From PFL42 sp963789825 (GTDB taxonomy: Bacteria > Chloroflexota > Anaerolineae > Anaerolineales > E44-bin32): 64,000 nt of DNA. The notes under the pieces were generated by a model that was not told the origin of the DNA, searched no databases, and saw nothing but the letters and a program-made list of their open reading frames with translations. Both the position numbers and the translations under genes were made by a program. Positions 10,628 to 19,634 of the stretch are shown here, piece after piece (position 1 is the stretch's first letter; each line of letters starts with the position of its first letter). Location of the stretch: positions 992,001-1,056,000 of the forward strand of contig CAWBME010000006.1 in assembly GCA_963789825.1 (NCBI GenBank), read 5' to 3'.

Positions 10628-11038
10628 TCAGCCGGCCGCTGGGCGCTGAGCGACGGCCTGTTGGAAGGCCATAATCACATCCTGCGTGCTGGTGCCCGGG
10701 CCGAAGATTGCGGCGACCCCCATTTCCTTCAGGGCCGGAACATCCTCATCCGGGATGATCCCCCCGATAAGCATCGGGACATGCGTCTGGCCTTGCTGGT
10801 GCAGCAGTTCGAGTGTGCGGGGGACGAGCGCCATGTGGGCACCCGAAAGGACGGAAAGGCCCACGGCATCTACGTCCTCGTGCAGGGCGGCCTCGGCGAT
10901 CATCTCCGGCGTCTGCCGCAGCCCGGTGTAGATCACCTCCATCCCTGCGTCCCGCAGGGCACGGGCGATGACTTTGGCGCCGCGGTCATGGCCGTCGAGT
11001 CCGGGCTTGGCGATCAGGACGCGCAGAGGGGTCGGCAT
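10628..11038 (-). CDS. mcmB: methylmalonyl-CoA mutase, cobalamin-binding subunit
   Basis: 136 residues, a stand-alone B12-binding domain. The cobalamin His lies in KPGLDGHDRG (DxHxxG), followed by YTGLRQTPEMI, GLSVLSGAH and LIGGIIPDEDVPALKEMGVAAIFGPGT. With the catalytic subunit it interconverts methylmalonyl-CoA and succinyl-CoA. The catalytic subunit gene is not adjacent; trpS lies upstream. A TATAAT box at 11068-11073 on this strand could start the transcript, though no clear -35 box is present. Confidence 0.94.
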   Translation of the reverse strand: MPTPLRVLIAKPGLDGHDRGAKVIARALRDAGMEVIYTGLRQTPEMIAEAALHEDVDAVGLSVLSGAHMALVPRTLELLHQQGQTHVPMLIGGIIPDEDVPALKEMGVAAIFGPGTSTQDVIMAFQQAVAQRPAAG

Positions 11039-11102
11039 AAGGCGAGGGACTCCCGATGAACGGGGCGATTATACAACGACGGCTCCGCCTGTGCACCCCC
11101 GC

Positions 11103-12099
11103 TCAGTCGCCGGCCAACTGGTAGAGCCCCACCGCCCGGCGCACCTCGCGCCGTCGCCCGCTCGGACCCGGCGACCAACACGCACTCGACGAGACCGCGC
11201 TCCCTCTCAAACTCGGCGCGCCATTGGCGCAAGGGTTGCAGCAGGGCCTCTAGCGTCTCGATCAGGCGGCCCTTCACCTCAACATCGCCGACGGTTCCGC
11301 TGCGGCAGCGCACCTTCAGGGCCTCGACCTCGGCGCGGTCGCGGTTGAAGGCCTCGTGATACTGGAAGACCGGGTTGCCTTCCACCCGACCCGGGAAGTT
11401 GGCCCTCACTCGCTGCAGATCGGTGTCCATGCGCCGGACCTTGGCCGCAACAACCTCGGCCGGATCCGACAGGAAGATGGGGTTGTCGAGCAAGTTGCCC
11501 ATCTTCGCCAGCCTATCGATCCCAGCAGGCTCGGCACTTCACCCAGCAGCAGATCACGGATCGGGAAGGTCCCCCCATGCCGGTGCTTGAGGCGACGGGC
11601 GATCTCGCGCGTCCCTTCGACATGGGCTTCGTTGTCCCTCACGACCGGCACCAGCGGGGCGCGCGGCAGCAGGATGTCGGCGGCCTGCAGCACCGGTTGG
11701 CCGAGCAGGCCGTAGGGCATGGCCTCCAGGTGCGCCGCAGATGGCCATCTCCTTCAATGTCGGAACCCGCTCCAGCCGCGGCACGCTGACCGGCATCTGG
11801 TAGTACAGATGGAGCTCGAAGGTCTCTGGCACGGCGGACTGCTAGATGACTGTGCTGCGCCCGGGGTCGATCCCTGCCGCCGGGAAGTCGAGCACCATCT
11901 GCCGGACGTTCTCTCCAATCGCGAGAAGATCCGGCCGCTCCGGCCGCGTCGTAAGCGTATGCAGGTCAGCCACGATGAAGAAGCAGTCGTACTCGCCTTG
12001 CAGCCTGACGCGGTTGGCAAGCGAGCCCACGTAGTGGCCGAGGTGCAGCCGGCCAGCCGGTCGATCGCCGGTCAGGATCCGCCTGCGGTTGACCTGCAT
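11103..12099 (-). CDS. trpS: tryptophanyl-tRNA synthetase, disrupted by three frameshifts and one in-frame TAG
   Basis: Class I synthetase charging tRNA-Trp. From ATG 12099 it reads MQVNRRRILTGDRPAGRLHLGHYVG with the HIGH-type motif LHLGH, then YDCFFIVADLHTLTT. An in-frame TAG at 11842-11844 interrupts the strand that normally reads like IxVQSxVPE (here VI-stop-QSAVPETFELHLYY). Frame changes follow near 11738, 11515 and 11160, yet all pieces are colinear: GLLGQPVLQAADILLPRAPL, RDNEAHVEGTREIARRL, NPIFLSDP, CRSGTVGDVEVKGRL, and a tail ending VGLYQLAGD. The KMSKS loop reads AKMGNLLDN. The product must be essential, and an intact T-box leader precedes it. Sequence error is therefore more likely than decay, but a pseudogene with a second trpS elsewhere cannot be excluded. 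Confidence 0.85.
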
Positions 12100-12139
12100 G
12101 TCTCTTTCCCGCGCTCTTGTGCGTCGGCGAGCGCGTCGG

Positions 12140-12420
12140 CCTGGGAATCAAGACGCTCGCCCCATGTGGGGACGAGCGCGATGCCCGGGGTGCCACCCCA
12201 CCTAGGCGGTGTACCGCGCCGCCACATCTCTCACCGGCGACGCAAGGCAACCGCTGCCGCGACACCGGGGGCACTCTCCCGCACGGGCAACCGCACCATG
12301 CGGGCGGCGCTCCATCCAGGCGGCTCGGAGGTCCATTCGCCGCCGGCATGCGGGCGGTCTCCCACCCACGCCTCTCGGGTCCTCCGCTTCGGCGCCTACT
12401 CGTCCTCGTCAACGCCTTCT
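12140..12420 (-). promoter_or_regulatory. T-box leader (tRNA-Trp specific) of trpS
   Basis: Read on the minus strand, Stem I begins with GACGAGGACGAGTAGGC near 12405, matching the T-box start. The specifier loop GGCGAATGGACCTCC places UGG (Trp) before a purine. The antiterminator bulge region GTGGGGTGGCACCCCGG (T-box core TGGCA at 12191-12195) precedes a terminator hairpin at 12154-12178 (CGCTCGTCCCC-acat-GGGGCGAGCG, then TCTTGATT). This is a transcriptional T-box: uncharged tRNA-Trp should stabilise the antiterminator and switch trpS on. The UGG specifier agrees with the downstream gene. Confidence 0.85.
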
Positions 12421-12439
12421 TCGTCTTTGCCTGCGATTC

Positions 12440-12468
12440 AGTCTACGCCGCCGGTCACTGACCGTCAT
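12440..12468 (-). promoter_or_regulatory. promoter of the trpS T-box transcript
   Basis: On the minus strand ATGACG (12463-12468) and TAGACT (12440-12445) are spaced by exactly 17 bases. The predicted start is about 12433, some 25 bases before T-box Stem I. Position and spacing support the call; hexamer matches are moderate. Confidence 0.5.
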
Positions 12469-12611
12469 GCAGACTGCCATCCCTGAGCGTCTGGTGCCGG
12501 TCTCGAAGGACTCGCGGACCGTCGCCGGCGCGGGTGCATGGTAGAGCTGGAGGGTGGGGAGCGCGGGAGGCCGCGGCCGGCACCGAAGGAGAAGGACCCG
12601 AGGCTGGGGCC

Positions 12612-12944
12612 TCAGCCGGCCGGCAGGAAGGGGCCCAGTTTCTCCAGGATCCTGCGCTTGGGTTGGAACCCAGCGAGGCGTTCCTTGGCCTCTCCGCCGT
12701 GGAAGAGGATCAGCGTGGGCACGCCCATCACACCGTACTTCATCGTCGTGGCAACGTTCTGGTCGATATCGAGCTTGACGACGCGCACCTTGCCCGCCCA
12801 CTCGGCCGCCAGCTCTTCGACGATCGGATCGAGCTGGCGGCAGGGGTGACACCAGGTCGCGCCAAAATCCACGAGAACAGGCAGATCACTCTGCAGAACG
12901 TCGGACTCAAACGCACTGTCACTGGTGCTGGCTAGGTTACCCAC
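12612..12944 (-). CDS. thioredoxin
   Basis: A 110-residue thioredoxin fold disulfide reductase. The active site is DFGATWCHPCRQLDP: the CxxC is present but reads CHPC instead of the canonical CGPC, which in related proteins shifts redox potential. The cis-Pro loop is GVMGVPTLILFHGGE. The start is GTG 12944 with AAGGA about 8 bases upstream. No signal peptide, so cytoplasmic. It lies between the sulfatase-like gene and the trpS leader, all on the minus strand. Confidence 0.92.
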   Translation of the reverse strand: MGNLASTSDSAFESDVLQSDLPVLVDFGATWCHPCRQLDPIVEELAAEWAGKVRVVKLDIDQNVATTMKYGVMGVPTLILFHGGEAKERLAGFQPKRRILEKLGPFLPAG

Positions 12945-13062
12945 GCATCAATCCTTCGAGCCGTAGTGGAAGAGTACGTCGGGCATGATAGCTGCGCCAG
13001 GGAAGGCTGTCAAGCGATCCAATCCGATTGCACGCCAAACAGCAGCAGGCAGCCGGCGGGTG

Positions 13063-14642
13063 TCAGGGCTGCCAGGTGTTGGGGACGACCTCAAAGTCAA
13101 AGGTGTCGATCTCGTCCGACCAGTACGTGATGTCTTCGAGCGGCGCATAGGGTCCCCCGAAATACTCCTCGAAGACGATCCGGAAGCTATTGACGGGAGT
13201 GATCGTGGGGTAGAGCCGCTCGCTGCGCCTCCTGGCAAGTGGTAGGCATTCAGGATTGACATCTTGTCTTCGTGATCGCGGTCCGCCCAACCGTGATCGC
13301 CCTGAATGATGATGATGGGCGGGGTCGAAGACCCTGCCTTGATTGCGTCGACAGATTCGAGCAAGCGAGAATTCAGGTAGGTGACTTGAGCCCCGTACGC
13401 CGCAAGTGCCTTCTGCCCCGTCGCATCCGACTGTATCGTCGTCTCGAATTCGCCCAAGCTGATGAATTCGCCGTCGGCCTTGAACACCATCGGGGGGTGC
13501 GGCGATATGATGTGTACGAACACCAGTTTTGGTGACGGTAGCGAAGGCACGCGCGCCAACTGGTCGAACACGAACAAGATTCGGTCACGGTGATCCGCCA
13601 AGGGGTCCAAGGACGCCACCTCACCGGATGCTTGGGACTGCCGGATCGCATCCAGGCCTGACCTGGCCACTGTTGTGTCCAACAGCTTGGCTTCGAAGCG
13701 CGAGACCCCACCCAGCAATCCTAGATCGGAGAACGGTCCAGAGTCCCTGGCGTAGAAGTGGTCGGTCCCTTCCCACTCGGTCCAGAAGGCTCCGGTCTCA
13801 AACGCAACCGTCTCGTAACCCAGGCACTCCAGCTCGCGCCGTAGCCGGTTGTTGGTGATTCTCTGGATCATCCCCCACGAAGAGATTTCTCCCGCAGAGT
13901 ACACGTCCTCGAGGGATTGGAGGTAGTCCAGGTTGAGCACGGAAGCCAACGACTGCTCGGTATTCCGGTAATTGCTCAAGCTACCACGGGCGACATAGAA
14001 GCCTCGGTCCTCCAGGGCTCGAAGAAATGGCGTGTTGTCATAGCCGTGCATCTCGCGCAAGACATCGTCGCGCTCATACGCATCCATGATGATGAGATAG
14101 ATGTCCGGGAGCGGGGCATCGGGAGCCGGCTGCAAGGTGCATTGGGAGGCTACCTCGGCGGCATTGGACCTGGACTGGAAGTAACCGACCTCCGCCTGGA
14201 CCAGCCGCAAGGCAGGGAACAGTATCGCTACGACGGCTACTGCGTTAAGGATCGGAGTGAGTCTTTCCGGCTCGCGCAACCGGCTTGCCAGGATGCTGGC
14301 CCCCAGGAGGAGGGCGGCGGCTAGCGGCAGCAGGTAGCGATGCCGAATGAACGGTGCGAGGACGGGGAGGCTGTCCTTGAGTGCATCATACCCGTGGCCA
14401 TAGGAGGCCAGGAGCAGAACGATCACGGTCGTCGCCATGCCTGCGCGATGGGGATTCCGGAAGACCAAGCGCAAGACCAGGTAGATAGCGCCTGTTCCAG
14501 CAAGGGCGAGAATCAGCGACCTTGAGCCAACAACCGGCCGCATTTGCCCGGCATTGGTCGCCAACATGGCAATCACCGCATAGGCCGCGAACAGGAACGG
14601 GTGGAAAGCGAGGTTGGCGAGCTTGGCCAGGCTTCGGGTCAT
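13063..14642 (-). CDS. membrane-anchored sulfatase/alkaline-phosphatase-superfamily protein, frameshift near 13225
   Basis: About 526 residues. Five or so transmembrane helices span residues 8-160 (FLFAAYAVIAMLATNA; LILALAGTGAIYLVLRLVF; MATTVIVLLLASYG; LLPLAAALLLGASILA; AVAVVAILFPALRL). The catalytic domain follows: DIYLIIMDAYERDD, LSNYRNTEQSLASVLNLDYL (nucleophile loop), FVHIISPHPPMVF, and the metal-binding IIQGDHGW. This layout resembles LTA-synthase-like and phosphoglycerol or phosphoethanolamine transferases, so envelope polymer modification is likely (inference). The end changes frame after SILNAYHLPGG and resumes as RLYPTITPVNSFRIVFEEYFGG, stopping at 13063. I choose ATG 14642 because the first helix begins directly after it. 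Confidence 0.8.
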
Positions 14643-14822
14643 TGGCTCCTCAGCGTGCGCCAGCCAGCGGCGTACGTCAGCCCCAATTCTAGCCGATGCG
14701 GCAGCCGCAGAATCGACCGTCAGACCTGGGCCACCATTGGCTGGCAGCCGACCGCAGCCCTCACCCCCGACAGGCTGCCGGACCACGCCCGCCGACGACG
14801 TTGCGGGGCATCGTGATCTGAC

Positions 14823-14852
14823 TTGACGACGATTTCCGCCGCATGCTATCAT
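14823..14852 (+). promoter_or_regulatory. promoter of the hrcA-grpE-dnaK-dnaJ-prmA operon
   Basis: TTGACG (14823-14828) and TATCAT (14847-14852) with an 18-base spacer. CIRCE begins 14 bases after the -10 box, covering the predicted transcription start, the usual arrangement for HrcA repression. Confidence 0.7.
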
Positions 14853-14865
14853 CATCGCCGGCCTA

Positions 14866-14892
14866 TTAGCACTCGCGACGCTCGAGTGCTAA
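14866..14892 (+). promoter_or_regulatory. CIRCE operator (HrcA binding site)
   Basis: A perfect inverted repeat TTAGCACTC - 9 bases - GAGTGCTAA, identical to the CIRCE consensus, located 16 bases before the hrcA ATG. HrcA binds it and represses the heat-shock operon until GroE becomes limiting. Confidence 0.98.
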
Positions 14893-14908
14893 CGGAGAGG
14901 TGCTCTTC

Positions 14909-15940
14909 ATGCAAGACCTGACGGAGCGCCAGGAGACGATCCTGGCGCTGGTGGTTCACGAGTACATCGAGAGCGCCGAGCCCGTCGGCTCGAAGTTCCT
15001 CGTGCAACGATTTGTGCTTGACGTGAGTTCGGCCACGGTCCGCAACGAGATGCTTGCCCTGACCGAGGCGGGATTGTTGCGTCAGCCGCACACTTCGGCC
15101 GGGCGGGTTCCGACCGAGGAGGGATACCGCTACTTCGTGCGGCGGCTGCTGGGGGATACCGATCTGCCCCCGGACGAGAAGCGCCTGATCAGCCACCAGT
15201 TCCACCAGGCTCGCCCCCAGGTCGAGGAGTGGATGAGACTGGCGGCCTCGGTGCTCGCCCAGCATGCGAGCGCCCTGTCGTTGGTGACCGCCCCCCGCCC
15301 CGAGCGAGCAGTCTTCAAGCACCTCGAACTGATCTCCACTCGGCTGAACCAGGCACTGCTGGTGCTTGTGCTGCAAGGCGGCGATGTGCGCCAGCAGCTG
15401 CTCACCTTGCAGGAGGGGATGGACCAGGGTCATCTCAGCCTGCTGGCAGACCAGGTGACGCGTGCCTGCGCTGGCCAGACCGCCGAAAGCGTCCGCACGC
15501 AGGCGGAGCTCAGCAGCGGACTGCCCTCGGAAGTGATGCGCCTGGTGGCCGGGCTGATGGTCCAGGCGGATACCCCGCCGGCGGGCGAGGTCTTCCGCGA
15601 TGGACTGACCAACGTGCTGGCCCAGCCGGAGTTCGCCGAGCCGGGCAGCGCACAGGATGCCCTTCGGCTGCTGCAGGAGCAGACTTTCCTGGAGGGCGTC
15701 GTCAGCCGGGCGCTCCAGCCGACGGTCGGCGGGGTGCAGGTGGTGATCGGCGGCGAGGGCGCCTGGTCCGAGCTGCGCAATTGGTCCATGGTGCTGGCGC
15801 GCTACGGCACTCCGGGGTTCGCCACCGGCGCCGTGGGCGTGGTCGGCCCGACACGCATGTCCTACGGGCATTCGATATCCTGCGTGCGCTACGTGGCTGG
15901 CTTGATGAGCGAACTGGTGACCGAAAGCCTGGCCGGGTGA
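14909..15940 (+). CDS. hrcA: heat-inducible transcription repressor HrcA
   Basis: 343 residues. The N-terminal winged helix contains LTERQETILALVVHEYIESAEPVGS and VSSATVRNEMLALTEAGLLRQPHTSAGRVPTEEGYRYFV, the HrcA signature. The C-terminal GAF-like domain ends with the conserved GVVGPTRMSYGHSISCVRYVAGLMSELV. I choose ATG 14909 because GGAGAGG at 14894-14900 sits 8 bases upstream; a GTG at 14900 would overlap that site. First gene of the chaperone operon, autoregulated through CIRCE. Confidence 0.97.
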   Translation: MQDLTERQETILALVVHEYIESAEPVGSKFLVQRFVLDVSSATVRNEMLALTEAGLLRQPHTSAGRVPTEEGYRYFVRRLLGDTDLPPDEKRLISHQFHQARPQVEEWMRLAASVLAQHASALSLVTAPRPERAVFKHLELISTRLNQALLVLVLQGGDVRQQLLTLQEGMDQGHLSLLADQVTRACAGQTAESVRTQAELSSGLPSEVMRLVAGLMVQADTPPAGEVFRDGLTNVLAQPEFAEPGSAQDALRLLQEQTFLEGVVSRALQPTVGGVQVVIGGEGAWSELRNWSMVLARYGTPGFATGAVGVVGPTRMSYGHSISCVRYVAGLMSELVTESLAG

Positions 15941-15970
15941 ACCTGGCCAGATCGAAGTGAGGACGAGCGC

Positions 15971-16564
15971 GTGAAGGAAAAGAAACCCATTCCGGAGACC
16001 ACCGACGAGCCCAAGGCCTCCCAAGACCAGGGCGACGAAACGCTTGACGCTGAGCGCCTGGAGCTCCCGCCCGAGATCCTGGAAGACTCGCCGGCCAGCC
16101 AGGCCGTCCTCGAGTTGGTCGATCTGACCTTACTCCAGGCACAGGCCTCAGAGTACCTCGACGGTTGGCAGCGTTCGCGGGCCGAGTTTGCCAACTACAA
16201 GCGGCGCGTCGACAAGGAAGCGGAGGACGCCCGCGCCCGGATCACGGCCGAGCTCGCGGCGCATTTCCTGCCGATCCTCGACGACCTGGAGCGCGCCCTC
16301 AGGGACCGCCCGCTCGACGGCGACGGCGCCCGTTGGGCGGAGGGCATCGAGTTGATCTACCGCAAGATGGGTGCACTGCTCGACGCGGAGGGCATTGAAC
16401 CGATTCCCGCCCGCGGCGAACGCTTCGACCCGATGGTGCACGAGGCGCTCACCCTGGAAGACAGCCAGGAGCACGACGAGGGAATGGTGATCGAAGTGAT
16501 TCAACAGGGCTACCGGCTCGGCGACCGCGTGCTGAGGCCTGCCCTGGTGCGCGTGGCCAAATAG
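15971..16564 (+). CDS. grpE: nucleotide exchange factor GrpE
   Basis: 197 residues starting with GTG 15971. An acidic, disordered N-terminus leads to a coiled coil (about residues 50-100, QASEYLDGWQRSRAEFANYKRRVDKE, where AEFANYKRR is diagnostic). The beta-wing domain has FLPILDDLERAL, FDPMVHEAL and the terminal GYRLGDRVLRPALVRVAK. It exchanges ADP on DnaK. It lies 30 bases after hrcA and 12 bases before dnaK. Confidence 0.97.
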   Translation: MKEKKPIPETTDEPKASQDQGDETLDAERLELPPEILEDSPASQAVLELVDLTLLQAQASEYLDGWQRSRAEFANYKRRVDKEAEDARARITAELAAHFLPILDDLERALRDRPLDGDGARWAEGIELIYRKMGALLDAEGIEPIPARGERFDPMVHEALTLEDSQEHDEGMVIEVIQQGYRLGDRVLRPALVRVAK

Positions 16565-16576
16565 GAGGCAGCCAGC

Positions 16577-18484
16577 ATGGGCAAGATCATCGGCATCGAC
16601 CTGGGCACGACAAACTCGGTGGTCGCCATCATGGAAGGCGGCGAGCCAACCGTGATCTCCTCCTCGGAGGGCGGGCGCCTGATCCCTTCGGTCGTGGCGG
16701 TCAACCCGAAGACGGGCGAGCGCATGGTCGGCCAGGTCGCGCGGCGACAGGCAATCGTCAATCCAGAGAACACGGTGTTCTCGATCAAGCGCTTCATGGG
16801 CCGGCGCCACTCCGATGCCGAAGTGCAGCGTGCGCTGGAGACCGTTCCCTACCGGGTGGGCGCCGCTCCCAACGGTGATGTGCGCGTGCAAATGGGCGGC
16901 AAGGAGTACTCCGCACCCGAGGTCTCGGCCATGATTCTGGCCAAGCTCAAGGCCGACGCCGAGGCCTACACCGGTGAGTCGATCACCCAGGCCGTGATCA
17001 CCGTGCCCGCCTATTTCAACGACTCGCAGCGCAACGCCACCAAAGATGCTGGCAAGATCGCCGGCCTGGAAGTGCTGCGCATCATCAACGAGCCCACCGC
17101 CTCCTCCCTGGCGTACGGGATGGACAGGAAGGCCGAGCAGACCATCGCCGTCTACGACCTTGGCGGCGGGACCTTCGATATCTCGATCCTGGACGTCGGC
17201 GAAGGCGTGTTCGAGGTCAAGGCCACCAACGGCGACACCTTCCTGGGGGGCGACGACTTCGATCAGCGCATTATCGACTGGGTCGCCACCGAGTTCCAGC
17301 GCGAGCAGGGCATCGACCTGCGCGCCGACCGCCAGGCACTGCAGCGCCTCAAGGAAGCCGGCGAGAAGGCCAAGATCGAGCTCTCCACCGTCTTGCAGAC
17401 CGAGATCAACCTGCCCTTCATCACCGCCGATGCCGGCGGCCCCAAGCACCTGAGCATGCCGCTGACCCGGGCCAAGCTTGAGCAGATCACCGAGGATCTG
17501 GTCGAACGCTCGATCGCGCCCTGCCGCCAGGCGCTGCAGGATTCCGGGCTCAAACCCAGCGATATTGATGAAGTCGTGCTTGTGGGCGGCATGACGCGCA
17601 TGCCGGCGGTTCAGGAGGCCGTGCGCAAGATCTTCGGCCGCGACCCGCACAAGGGCGTCAACCCGGACGAGGTGGTGGCAATCGGCGCCGCCATCCAGGC
17701 GGGCGTCCTGGGCGGCGAGGTCAAGGATATCCTGCTGCTGGACGTTACGCCCTTGACGCTTTCGATCGAGACGCTGGGCGGGGTGTCCACCGGGTTGATC
17801 GAGCGCAACACCACGATCCCCACCCGCAAGAGCCAGGTGTTCTCGACCGCCACCGACAACCAGCGCGAGGTCGAGATCCACGTCGTCCAGGGAGAGCGCC
17901 CGATGGCGGCGGACAACAAGTCCCTGGGCAAGTTCACTCTCGACGGCATCCCACCTGCGCCGCGCGGGGTACCCCAGGTGGAGGTCACCTTCGACATCGA
18001 TGCCGATGGCATCCTCAAGGTGAGCGCCACCGACAAGGCCACCGGCCGCAGCCAGCACATCACCCTCACCGCCTCGTCCGGACTGTCGGAGAGCGAAGTC
18101 GAGAAGATGCGGCGCGATGCTGAATCGCACGCCGAGGATGATCGCAAGCGACGCGGCCTCGTCGAAGCGCGCAACTCGGCCGACAATGCCATCTATGCCT
18201 CTGAGAAGGCGCTGCGCGAACTGGGCGACAAGGTCCCGGCCGACGTGCGCTCCCGGGTGCAGTCCAAGGCCCAGGCCACACGCGCCGCCCTCGAAACCAA
18301 TCTGGCCGAGAACGTCCAACAGGCCACCAATGAACTGCTGCAGGCGATGCAGGAGATCGGCACGGCAGCCTACCAAGGCGGCAGCGAGAACATCGGAAGC
18401 GCCGCCGGCGGAACCGGCCCCACCAAGCCCAAGCCCTCCGGCGGAGACGCCGACGTTATCGATGGCGAGTTCAAGGAAGGCTGA
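16577..18484 (+). CDS. dnaK: molecular chaperone DnaK (Hsp70)
   Basis: 635 residues. ATPase motifs are IIGIDLGTTNSVVAIMEGG, AVITVPAYFNDSQRNATKDAG, RIINEPTASSLAYGMD, YDLGGGTFDISILD and VLVGGMTRMPAVQ. The substrate domain includes DVTPLTLSIETLGGV and GERPMAADNKSLGKF. The C-terminal helical lid ends DADVIDGEFKEG, close to the conserved bacterial EEVD-like tail. It works with GrpE and DnaJ encoded on either side. No frameshift across the gene. Confidence 0.99.
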   Translation: MGKIIGIDLGTTNSVVAIMEGGEPTVISSSEGGRLIPSVVAVNPKTGERMVGQVARRQAIVNPENTVFSIKRFMGRRHSDAEVQRALETVPYRVGAAPNGDVRVQMGGKEYSAPEVSAMILAKLKADAEAYTGESITQAVITVPAYFNDSQRNATKDAGKIAGLEVLRIINEPTASSLAYGMDRKAEQTIAVYDLGGGTFDISILDVGEGVFEVKATNGDTFLGGDDFDQRIIDWVATEFQREQGIDLRADRQALQRLKEAGEKAKIELSTVLQTEINLPFITADAGGPKHLSMPLTRAKLEQITEDLVERSIAPCRQALQDSGLKPSDIDEVVLVGGMTRMPAVQEAVRKIFGRDPHKGVNPDEVVAIGAAIQAGVLGGEVKDILLLDVTPLTLSIETLGGVSTGLIERNTTIPTRKSQVFSTATDNQREVEIHVVQGERPMAADNKSLGKFTLDGIPPAPRGVPQVEVTFDIDADGILKVSATDKATGRSQHITLTASSGLSESEVEKMRRDAESHAEDDRKRRGLVEARNSADNAIYASEKALRELGDKVPADVRSRVQSKAQATRAALETNLAENVQQATNELLQAMQEIGTAAYQGGSENIGSAAGGTGPTKPKPSGGDADVIDGEFKEG

Positions 18485-18527
18485 CCGCCAACGGCGCATT
18501 GCGGCCGTACCAGCGGGCTGACCGGGC

Positions 18528-19631
18528 ATGTCCGACAAGCGCGATTACTACGCGGTGCTTGAGATCGACCGACAGGCGTCGGTCGAGGATATCCGGCGCG
18601 CTTATCGCCGGCTGGCCAAGCAGTATCACCCCGACGTCAACCGCAGCGCGGGTGCCGAGGACCGCTTCAAAGAGATCAACGAGGCTTACGCCGTGCTCTC
18701 CGACGCGGAGCGGCGCGCAGCATATGACCGTTACGGCCATGCCGGTGTCCAGGGTCTCCCGACCGATTTCGGCTTCGCCGACATCTTCGAGGAGTTCTTC
18801 GGTTTCGGCATGGCCGGCGGGCGCGGCCGCCGGCACGCCCCGCGACGCGGGGCTGACCTGCGCCTGGATGTGACGATCAGCTTCGAGCAGGCCGTGTTCG
18901 GCGTCGAGCGCGAGCTCGCCTTCACCCGCCACGAGCCTTGCCAGGGCTGCGGCGGCAGCCGCGCCGAACCGGGAACCAGCCCCATTCGCTGCACCACCTG
19001 CAACGGCTCGGGCGAGGTGCGCCAGGTGCGGCAGACATTCCTGGGCTCGATGGTCAACGTCGCTACCTGCCCGCAGTGTCGCGGTGAAGGCGAGACCATC
19101 GCCACGCTGTGCCGCGCCTGCAAGGGCGAAGGCTACCTGAAGCAAGAGGTCGCCCGGGTGGTCCCGATCCCGGCCGGCGTCGACGACGGAACGCAGGTGC
19201 GACTGAGCGGCGAGGGTGAGCCAGGGACGCTCGGCGGACCGCGCGGCGATTTGTACATCGTCATCCACGTCCAGGCCCACCGGTTCTTCCGGCGACGCGG
19301 CGACGACATCCTGCTCGACCTGAACGTCAACGTCGCCCAGGCTGCCCTCGGAGCCAAGGTCCAGATTCCGACTGTCGACGGGGATGAGGAGCTGGCGATC
19401 TCGCCTGGAACCCAATCCGGCACCGTGCTCCGCCTGCGCGGCAAAGGGGTGTCCCGGCTGCGGCGCACGGGTCGCGGCGATCTGCTGGTGATGGTCGAGG
19501 TCGAGATTCCCAAGAAGCTAAGCACCGAGCAACGCCGCCTGTTCAGCGACCTCGCCGGGACCCTTGGCACGGAGGCCAAGCCGGTCGAGAAGAGCTTCCT
19601 CGATGGATTGAGGGAGTTCTTGGGGGGCTAG
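18528..19631 (+). CDS. dnaJ: chaperone protein DnaJ (Hsp40)
   Basis: 367 residues. The J domain (1-70) has KQYHPDVN with the HPD tripeptide that stimulates DnaK ATPase. A short Gly/Phe segment (FGFGMAGGRG) follows, then a zinc centre of four repeats (CQGCGGS, CTTCNGSG, CPQCRGEG, CRACKGEG) and two substrate-binding beta domains. The first repeat lacks the final GxG Gly but keeps both Cys. Stop TAG overlaps a GGGGG-rich Shine-Dalgarno region for prmA, which starts 3 bases later. Confidence 0.98.
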   Translation: MSDKRDYYAVLEIDRQASVEDIRRAYRRLAKQYHPDVNRSAGAEDRFKEINEAYAVLSDAERRAAYDRYGHAGVQGLPTDFGFADIFEEFFGFGMAGGRGRRHAPRRGADLRLDVTISFEQAVFGVERELAFTRHEPCQGCGGSRAEPGTSPIRCTTCNGSGEVRQVRQTFLGSMVNVATCPQCRGEGETIATLCRACKGEGYLKQEVARVVPIPAGVDDGTQVRLSGEGEPGTLGGPRGDLYIVIHVQAHRFFRRRGDDILLDLNVNVAQAALGAKVQIPTVDGDEELAISPGTQSGTVLRLRGKGVSRLRRTGRGDLLVMVEVEIPKKLSTEQRRLFSDLAGTLGTEAKPVEKSFLDGLREFLGG

Positions 19632-19634
19632 CCG

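Noticed and set aside
11842..11844. TAG reassignment or pyrrolysine
   Set aside because: TAG ends many genes here, and only two internal cases exist, both explained by one-base changes.
16148..18538. 796-codon open frame on the minus strand opposite grpE-dnaK
   Set aside because: Antisense shadow of grpE/dnaK caused by high-GC third positions; no domain resemblance and low-complexity composition.
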